Below, piece after piece: positions 1 through 4,752 of a DNA stretch of 8,079 bases (the first letter of the stretch is position 1; each line of letters starts with the position of its first letter). A program made the position numbers and the translations under genes. The DNA comes from Acidimicrobiia bacterium. Lineage in GTDB: Bacteria > Actinomycetota > Acidimicrobiia > IMCC26256 > JAENVU01. The stretch is from contig JAENVU010000301.1 of the NCBI GenBank assembly GCA_016650415.1, forward strand, positions 1 to 8,079, given 5' to 3'. Under the pieces are notes generated by a model. That model ran no database searches and had not been told where the DNA came from. It saw only the letters and a program-made list of their open reading frames with translations.

Positions 1-111
1 CGCCGACTCGAACCGCGCGCACACTGCCGCCGCAACCTCGTCGGACGGAATCGCAGGCTTGTGCTCTTCTTCACGAGCGTCGTCGGTCTGGGTCGCGGCT
101 ACGTCGGCCAT
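1..111 (-). CDS. nuoC: NADH-quinone oxidoreductase subunit C, N-terminal 37 codons (partial)
   Basis: An open minus-strand frame starts with ATG at 111-109 and stays open to the window edge, giving MADVAATQTDDAREEEHKPA and 17 more residues. It begins 4 bases after the nuoB stop, and a GAGG lies just upstream of the ATG. What is visible is only the hydrophilic, acidic N-terminal tail, which carries no diagnostic motif. The identification therefore rests on gene order, since nuoC follows nuoA and nuoB in nearly all bacterial complex I operons. NuoC is a peripheral-arm subunit that helps join the hydrogenase-like module to the membrane arm. The 3' end lies outside the window, and an NuoCD fusion cannot be excluded. 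Confidence 0.75.
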   Translation of the reverse strand, partial: MADVAATQTDDAREEEHKPAIPSDEVAAAVCARFESA

Positions 112-115
112 GGCC

Positions 116-682
116 TCAGACGCCCGCGGTCTTCGTGGTCGGGAGATCGACCGGAACGCCATCCTGCTGGGCGATTTCGATGCCCGCACCACCGGTCGGC
201 GACTCCTCGCGACGGGCGAGCAACTCGCCCGTCCTGATCTGTTCGTGCAGGGTGAGGATGCCGTGGAGCAGGGTCTCGGGTCCGGGAGGACACCCCGGGA
301 CGTAGACATCGACGGGCACGATCTGATCGACGCCCTGGACGATCGCGTAGTTGTTGAACATGCCACCACTGCTGGCGCACACACCCATCGAGATGACCCA
401 CTTCGGCTCGACCATCTGGTCGTAGACCTGGCGGAGCACCGGCGCCATCTTCTGACTGACTCGGCCGGCCACGATCATGAGGTCGGCCTGACGCGGACTC
501 GCTCGGAAGGTCTCCATGCCGAAGCGAGCGAGGTCGTAGTGCGCGGCGCCGGTCGCCATCATCTCAATGGCACAACACGCGAGTCCGAAGGTCGCCGGCA
601 TGACCGAGTTCCGGCGCGCCCAGCGGACGAGGTCTTCGAGCCGGCCGGTCAGGAAGTTGTACGGAACCGCGTCGAGGCCCAT
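116..682 (-). CDS. nuoB: NADH-quinone oxidoreductase subunit B (N2 Fe-S cluster subunit)
   Basis: This 188-residue protein is the NuoB/PSST subunit of complex I. It carries the terminal [4Fe-4S] cluster N2, which passes electrons to quinone at the junction of the peripheral and membrane arms. Seen directly: the tandem cysteines C36-C37 in GLACCAIEM, C102 in GVCASSGG and C131 in PGCPPGPE. The intervals between the second, third and fourth cysteines (65 and 29 residues) match the family's N2 ligand pattern. The region around MVEPKWVISMG is also typical. The C-terminal 35 or so residues form a polar extension with no recognised domain. The ATG lies 3 bases after the nuoA stop and nuoC starts 4 bases after its own stop, so translation is probably coupled along the operon. 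No sign of damage is seen. Confidence 0.97.
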   Translation of the reverse strand: MGLDAVPYNFLTGRLEDLVRWARRNSVMPATFGLACCAIEMMATGAAHYDLARFGMETFRASPRQADLMIVAGRVSQKMAPVLRQVYDQMVEPKWVISMGVCASSGGMFNNYAIVQGVDQIVPVDVYVPGCPPGPETLLHGILTLHEQIRTGELLARREESPTGGAGIEIAQQDGVPVDLPTTKTAGV

Positions 683-685
683 GGG

Positions 686-1159
686 TCAGGCGGCCTCGTG
701 TTCGGGGGCCTCGATGGGGGCGCGCTCGGGCGCGTCCGCGACACCGTCGGGCATGCCGGCGGCGCGCAACACGGGCCGAACGATGCGACTCGCGACCTGG
801 CGCACCGGACCCCAATCGAGCGCGCCAACGCTCAGCAAATAGGCGAACGGCACGATGAGAACCAGCAGGAAGACGCCCATCAACGCGATGCCATACCCGC
901 CGAACTGCCGGAAGACCGTGGCGAACGGGTAGAGGAAGATGATCTCGACGTCGAGGATGATGAACGTCAACGCCACCAGATAGAACTTGACCGGGAAACG
1001 TTCGACCGGTTCCTGTTCGGGAACGATGCCGCACTCGTAGGGCGCGGTCTTGGCCTTGGTCGGCCGTTTGACGCCGAGGAAGATCGAGGCGACGAACGAC
1101 AGCAGCACGAACAAGATGACGAGGACGACCATCGTCAGGATCGGCAGGTACTGCGCCAC
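686..1159 (-). CDS. nuoA: NADH-quinone oxidoreductase subunit A
   Basis: NuoA is a small membrane subunit (ND3-like) of complex I, at the interface with the quinone-binding peripheral arm. Counting from the second GTG (codon 3 of the longest frame), there are about 157 residues with three hydrophobic segments, roughly residues 6-30, 58-81 and 90-112. The conserved loop YECG after the first helix is present, followed by the acidic FIILDVEIIFLYP segment of helix 2. The tail after helix 3 is long and acidic (ends APEHEAA). Start choice: a GTG at 1165 directly abuts the GAGGGG Shine-Dalgarno-like sequence. The GTG at 1159 sits 7 bases downstream of it, at ordinary spacing, and is preferred. It is the first nuo gene here, followed by nuoB after 3 bases. 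A weak possible promoter (TTGCGG with GATAGC, 17-base spacer) lies near the yaaA end, but read-through from yaaA is equally possible. Confidence 0.95.
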   Translation of the reverse strand: MAQYLPILTMVVLVILFVLLSFVASIFLGVKRPTKAKTAPYECGIVPEQEPVERFPVKFYLVALTFIILDVEIIFLYPFATVFRQFGGYGIALMGVFLLVLIVPFAYLLSVGALDWGPVRQVASRIVRPVLRAAGMPDGVADAPERAPIEAPEHEAA

Positions 1160-1184
1160 GCTCACTCCCCTCGTTGCTCGCCGG

Positions 1185-1206
1185 GCACCCGGCTGCGGCC
1201 GGGCGC
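1185..1206 (-). terminator. GC-rich hairpin between yaaA and nuoA
   Basis: On the minus strand, GCGCCCGGC and GCCGGGTGC can pair into a 9-bp stem with one G-U pair and a 4-base loop (CGCA). It lies just after the yaaA stop codon and before the nuoA ribosome binding site. There is no U tract after it, so it is not a classical intrinsic terminator. It could be a U-less actinobacterial-type terminator, a processing or stability element, or a 5'-leader structure of the nuo transcript. The pairing is seen in the sequence; the function is inferred. Confidence 0.4.
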
Positions 1207-1213
1207 GCTGAGG

Positions 1214-1945
1214 CTATCTGACCGGATGGTCGCGTCCGCAATGTGAGGCGACGGTCAACGCGAGGTCGCCCGCATCGAAGGTTGCGAACGTCCGATCGGG
1301 CCGGCCCGAGTCGAGCAGTGCGCGTGCGAGTCGACCCTTCGTGGCCTTACCGGCATGACCCGCGGGGGCGCCGTCGCGGGTCGCGAGCACCGGCCGGATG
1401 AGTTCGTACCGGTCGGGATCCGGCGTCCACGCCGCCCGATGCTCGTTCGGGAGGAGGTCGACCACGGTGTGGCCGGCGAGCCGCTCATTCAGCACCCGGG
1501 AGAGCGGTTCCTGCCAGAACGCTGCGAGCCGACCGATCGGCGGGATCGACGCCGAGAGCTTGAGCCGGAAATCCGGGATCGGATCGTCCCATGCCGACAG
1601 CCCGGTCACCGCCGACACGACGATCACGCCCGATTCCGCCCGGCGGCGGGCCGCGGCCCGCACTGTGGCCGGGTCCAGTGCCTCCCACACCACTCCGCTG
1701 AACCGTTGCCACGCCGGAAGCGTCGGGGCACCGACCAGTGTGCGGTTGGCGGCTTTGGCCCGGGCGAGGAGGTCGCCGGTGGCCCCGAGGTGTTTCGCCG
1801 TACCACCGCGGGCGCGGCGGAGCGCGTTGACGACCCGAATCCGTAACGGTGCGAACTCCGAGAACGCCCCCTGGTCGGGCTGCCAGCCGCGGCCGTCGCC
1901 CCCCTCGACCTTGCCCTCGGACGGGGGAAGCAACAGGTACAGCAC
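1214..1945 (-). CDS. yaaA: YaaA-family peroxide stress protein (UPF0246)
   Basis: This 243-residue protein belongs to the YaaA/UPF0246 family. In E. coli, YaaA limits intracellular free iron during hydrogen peroxide stress, and family members bind DNA; the exact activity here is inferred by homology. Seen: the actinobacterial-style N terminus LYLLLPPSEGK, SGVVWEAL near residue 83, VTGLSAWDDPIPDFRLKLSASIP near 113-135, VVDLLPNEHRAAW near 161-173 and KGRLARALL near 203-211. Start choice: the reading frame stays open for 55 codons upstream, but the family begins at (M)LYLLLPPSEGK, so the GTG at 1945 is used. The upstream extension would overlap the divergent deacetylase gene. No good Shine-Dalgarno sequence is visible, which is compatible with a leaderless mRNA. 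It lies upstream of nuoA on the same strand, but a functional link to complex I is not established. Confidence 0.9.
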   Translation of the reverse strand: MLYLLLPPSEGKVEGGDGRGWQPDQGAFSEFAPLRIRVVNALRRARGGTAKHLGATGDLLARAKAANRTLVGAPTLPAWQRFSGVVWEALDPATVRAAARRRAESGVIVVSAVTGLSAWDDPIPDFRLKLSASIPPIGRLAAFWQEPLSRVLNERLAGHTVVDLLPNEHRAAWTPDPDRYELIRPVLATRDGAPAGHAGKATKGRLARALLDSGRPDRTFATFDAGDLALTVASHCGRDHPVR

Positions 1946-1963
1946 GGGGCCATCCTGCCGGAC

Positions 1964-2782
1964 GTGATCCGCGACGGCCGGATCGCCGTAACCTCGGTGC
2001 GCGTGCCGGATCTCCTCACCAAACTCCGCGGCGTACCCGCCGGTGCGCTCACCCGGTTGGGCCGCCCCCTTCCGATGCGAGGTCACGGAGCGGCAGTGCT
2101 CTGCTACCACGACATCGGTACCGACGCCGAGAATCCGACCGATTACTACGTGTCGCCCACACTGCTCGGCTCACACCTGGAATGGATCAGGGACTGGGGC
2201 TTCACGATCGTGCCCCTCGCGGAGATCGTCGATCGGCTGGCCCAGGATCGGGACCTCGACGGGCTCATCGCGATCACCTTCGACGATGCACTGATCGGCG
2301 TCCACGACCACGGCGCCGCCATTCTCGAGGCCGCCGGGGCCCCGGCGACGGTCTTCGTGGTCACCGATGTCCTCGGGGTCGCGCCACCGTTCTGGCCCGG
2401 CGCGGCCCGGACGATGACCGAGGAAGAGTTACGAGCACTCACGGCATCGGGCCTCGTCACGCTCGGGTCGCACACTGCCCGCCATGTGTCGCTCCCGGAT
2501 GTCGATCCGGGCACCCGCACACGCGAACTCTCCGAGTCTCTCGCCACGCTCCGAGGCTTCGACGCGCGCGACCGGGACCTGCTGGCGTATCCGTCCGGAC
2601 ACCACGACCCCACGACCGAGCACGCGACCGTGGCGGCCGGCTATCGCGCCGGCTTCACGTTCTCGTTCGGGCGCGTGACCCGGAACTGCGATCCGTTCTC
2701 GATCCCGCGATTCTGCATCGGACCGGCGCACGACCGGTTCCGACTCGCTCGCCAACTCGCCCGCCCGGCATCGGCCTGGTAG
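1964..2782 (+). CDS. NodB-homology polysaccharide deacetylase family protein
   Basis: This 272-residue protein has the NodB fold of carbohydrate esterase family 4, metal-dependent enzymes that remove N-acetyl groups from cell-wall or exopolysaccharide sugars. Seen in order: LCYHDIG at 46-52; motif 1 TFDD at 105-108 (D107 likely catalytic base, D108 metal ligand); motif 2 SHTARH at 169-174 (H170 and H174 as metal ligands); motif 3 YPSG at 209-212. Motif 3 lacks the usual arginine, and motif 1 is followed by Ala where many members have Gly, so the enzyme is a divergent member. No signal peptide or membrane helix is evident, so location is unclear. The GTG start is the longest choice; an ATG at 2075 would also keep the whole core. 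Codon bias before 2075 looks coding, which favours the longer form. The true substrate cannot be read from the sequence. Confidence 0.88.
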   Translation: MIRDGRIAVTSVRVPDLLTKLRGVPAGALTRLGRPLPMRGHGAAVLCYHDIGTDAENPTDYYVSPTLLGSHLEWIRDWGFTIVPLAEIVDRLAQDRDLDGLIAITFDDALIGVHDHGAAILEAAGAPATVFVVTDVLGVAPPFWPGAARTMTEEELRALTASGLVTLGSHTARHVSLPDVDPGTRTRELSESLATLRGFDARDRDLLAYPSGHHDPTTEHATVAAGYRAGFTFSFGRVTRNCDPFSIPRFCIGPAHDRFRLARQLARPASAW

Positions 2783-2804
2783 GGTCGTCCAACGTCTTTT
2801 GGCC

Positions 2805-2900
2805 ACCGGACACCAGACGAACTCTCGATGGGCGCCGGCGCTTGATTCTTTTCCGGAGTCGGGTACCATCGCCGTCCGGTGTCCGGTTGCCATCGGACAC
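2805..2900. repeat. Repeated ACCGGACAC/GTGTCCGGT half-sites around the cassette promoter (candidate operator)
   Basis: ACCGGACACC (2805-2814) is a perfect 10-base inverted match to GGTGTCCGGT (2878-2887), with the predicted promoter between them. GTCCGGT also occurs twice in direct tandem (2874-2880 and 2881-2887). GTGTCCG (2879-2885) forms a second, short-range perfect palindrome with CGGACAC (2894-2900) across 8 bases. AbiEi-type antitoxins are known to repress their own operons by binding repeats at the promoter, so these are candidate operator half-sites for the product of the next gene. The repeats are seen directly; the binding protein is inferred. Confidence 0.5.
2842..2869 (+). promoter_or_regulatory. 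Predicted sigma70-type promoter of the four-gene cassette
   Basis: TTGATT (2842-2847) and TACCAT (2864-2869), separated by 16 bases, each match 4 of 6 consensus positions for -35 and -10 boxes. A start near 2876 would fall on the tandem GTCCGGT repeats and leave a leader of about 45 bases. The leader ends in GGAG three bases before the ATG at 2922. This is the only convincing promoter-like pair in the gap between the deacetylase gene and the cassette. The match is moderate and actinobacterial promoters are variable. Confidence 0.4.
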
Positions 2901-2921
2901 TTACCGTGATCCCCGGAGACC

Positions 2922-4013
2922 ATGCCCAGTCACCCCACCAGTACCACTGCGCAACGGCGCCTCGACGATGCGATCGAGGTCCTCATCGCGATCGCGGCCG
3001 AGTACCGGGGCGTCGACCTCACCCGCCGCGGCCCGAGTGCCGTCGAGGTCACCGTCGGCACCGCGGTCTGGTCCGCCACCGTGATCACGCGAGATGCGGT
3101 CTCACTCGCCGATGCCCGCACCTTCGCCGAGGAGTGCGCACCGGGCGCGTGGATCATCGCCGCTCAGCAACTCTCGGCCGACGCGAAGGACTTCTTCGCA
3201 ACCCGAAACGCCCTCGACCCCGTCCGGCAGTTCAGTTGGCTGGATCGGCGCGGGGAACTCGCACTGCATCACGGTGGGGCGGTTGGCGTGGTGCACTTCG
3301 GCAACCGGACGGCGCGTGAGCGCTCGCCGCTTCCCGGAGGATGGAGGCTCGCCGCGCCGATTTCGGGAGGCCCGATTCGGGGCCGGGCGGGGATCGGCTG
3401 CGCCGCCGCGCTCCTCCTGACACCGGAGCATCCACCGTCGATCCGAGAGATTGCTCGACGGATCACGATGTCTCACGGCGCCGTGGGCGCAGCCAGTCAG
3501 CTCCTCCGCGAGCACGGACTCGTACGGTCCGACGGGCGGCCACAGATTCCGGAACTCTTCGAAGCCGTGGTCAAGGTGTGGCACCCGCGCCGGGTCACCC
3601 CGGTCCGGGAGTTGCCGTCGGAGGCGGGCGCCGACCGGCTCGGTGCGTTCGCCGACGGGGACGAGCCCGGATGGTGCGTCGGCGGCGACACCGCGGCGTT
3701 CGCCTGGGGGGCGCCGGTGATGAGCGGTGGCTCACGGCCATGGATCTGGGTGCCCGAAACGGCGGATGCCCGCCGCGCCGAACGCGCGCTCGAGGCGGGA
3801 ACCTGGGACGACTACGCCGCAGTCGTCGCCGTCGCGCCGACCCCATTGGTATGCCGGGAGCGGCGACAGCCGCCGCGCCCGGTGAACCCTGCGTTCCTTC
3901 CGACGGCACACCCCGTCTTCCTCGCGCTCGACCTCGCCCAGGACCCCTCGCGTGGCCGCGAGATCCTCGACCAGTGGACACCGACACAACCCGGGATCGC
4001 CCGTGTCTGGTGA
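2922..4013 (+). CDS. Winged-helix AbiEi-like protein (probable type IV antitoxin/autoregulator)
   Basis: This is a 363-residue protein without a confident single-family name. An N-terminal domain (about 10-126) has a pattern resembling the nuclease-like fold of large AbiEi-type regulators: a beta-rich VEVTVGTAVWSATVIT stretch, then WIIAAQQLS and FSWLDRRGELAL. A winged helix-turn-helix follows at about 153-206 (PSIREIARRITMSHGAVGAASQLLREHGLV, ending the wing near GRPQ). The C-terminal part has WCVGGDTAAFAWG and, near the end, HPVFLALDLAQDPSRGREILDQW, which recall the C-terminal domains of AbiEi-family antitoxins. The next gene encodes an AbiEii-like nucleotidyltransferase, so an antitoxin role is the best reading. 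The promoter repeats just upstream suggest autoregulation. It is longer than the roughly 200-300 residues of simple AbiEi/MenA proteins. The main alternative is a transcriptional regulator unrelated to toxicity. Confidence 0.65.
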   Translation: MPSHPTSTTAQRRLDDAIEVLIAIAAEYRGVDLTRRGPSAVEVTVGTAVWSATVITRDAVSLADARTFAEECAPGAWIIAAQQLSADAKDFFATRNALDPVRQFSWLDRRGELALHHGGAVGVVHFGNRTARERSPLPGGWRLAAPISGGPIRGRAGIGCAAALLLTPEHPPSIREIARRITMSHGAVGAASQLLREHGLVRSDGRPQIPELFEAVVKVWHPRRVTPVRELPSEAGADRLGAFADGDEPGWCVGGDTAAFAWGAPVMSGGSRPWIWVPETADARRAERALEAGTWDDYAAVVAVAPTPLVCRERRQPPRPVNPAFLPTAHPVFLALDLAQDPSRGREILDQWTPTQPGIARVW

Positions 4014-4020
4014 TCGCCTC

Positions 4021-4752
4021 ATGCTCCTGCCCGACGGAAGCGACGCGCTGCTCGACGCGGTGCGCGCGGTGCTCGCGACACCGGGGATGCCCGACGTCGC
4101 GCTCGTCGGCGGCCTCGCGGTGACATTGCACGTCGCGGCCGCGGGGAACGCCCACCGGGCCACCGCCGACATCGATCTCGTCACCGCGTCGGCGACGTCG
4201 CCGCCCGAAGCGGTCGAACTCCTCGCCACGGCCCACGATTCACCCTCGCACCCCCTCGTGATCGCGGGGGTCAAGGTCGACCTCATCCCGACCCATCCCT
4301 TCGCCAACACTCGGCGCGACCCGCTCACCGATGCGGAAGTGCTCTTCGCGATCAGTCACCGGTGGGCGTTCGACACGGCCGTGCCCACGCAACTCACGAC
4401 CCGCGACTCCGACGCCGTCACCATACCGGTCGCGACCCCTGCCGGCGTCTTGGCCGCCAAGTGTCACGCCATCGGGTATCCGACCTCGATGCGCCGGGCG
4501 ACGAAGCACTCGGCGGACCTGCTCGACATGTTTCGCATCGTGGATCTGTACGACCGTGATGGTTCGCTGGCGGTGGAGATCGCAGGCGGCCCGCCCGACC
4601 TCGCCGGGCTCATCGCGACCGTCGCGGACGCCGAGATCCTCGCGAATCCCGCACTTGCCGCCCACGCGATGGCGCTCGCGTCGTTGGCCCCGATCGCCGC
4701 CGACGCCGTGGTCGACGCCATCGAACCTTTCGTCGCGGGCCTCCGATCGTGA
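4021..4752 (+). CDS. AbiEii/MenT-like nucleotidyltransferase (probable type IV toxin)
   Basis: A 243-residue protein of the nucleotidyltransferase superfamily. Seen: the helix-1 glycine pair in ALVGGLA (G30, G31), then R46-x-T48-x-D50-I-D52-L, which is the metal-binding hG[G/S]...DxD signature; a third acidic strand VKVDLIP (D87); LAAKCHA (K147); and KHSADLLDM (K162, D166). This order, including the late K...D motif, fits the AbiEii/DUF1814 branch. Relatives include phage-abortive AbiEii and mycobacterial MenT toxins, some of which add nucleotides to tRNA 3' ends. All expected catalytic residues are present, so it is probably active; the target is unknown. ATG 4021 is chosen because GGTGA lies 7 bases upstream and it leaves a 7-base gap after the preceding stop. 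GTG 4003 would add 6 residues and overlap that gene. The end overlaps the SNF2 gene by 4 bases. Confidence 0.75.
   Translation: MLLPDGSDALLDAVRAVLATPGMPDVALVGGLAVTLHVAAAGNAHRATADIDLVTASATSPPEAVELLATAHDSPSHPLVIAGVKVDLIPTHPFANTRRDPLTDAEVLFAISHRWAFDTAVPTQLTTRDSDAVTIPVATPAGVLAAKCHAIGYPTSMRRATKHSADLLDMFRIVDLYDRDGSLAVEIAGGPPDLAGLIATVADAEILANPALAAHAMALASLAPIAADAVVDAIEPFVAGLRS

Noticed and set aside
59..1246. Open frame of 395 codons on the plus strand opposite the nuo genes
   Set aside because: It is antisense to three well-supported complex I genes, and its low-complexity charged translation resembles no family.
1946..2110. N-terminal extension of YaaA by 55 codons
   Set aside because: The family starts at LYLLLPPSEGK, the extension has no matching homology pattern, and it would overlap the divergent deacetylase gene.
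2831..2852. GGCGCCGGCGC followed by TTGATTCTTTT as an intrinsic terminator for the deacetylase gene
   Set aside because: The stem is only three or four pairs with a short loop, and the T-rich part coincides with the better-supported -35 box. The evidence for termination is too weak to list.
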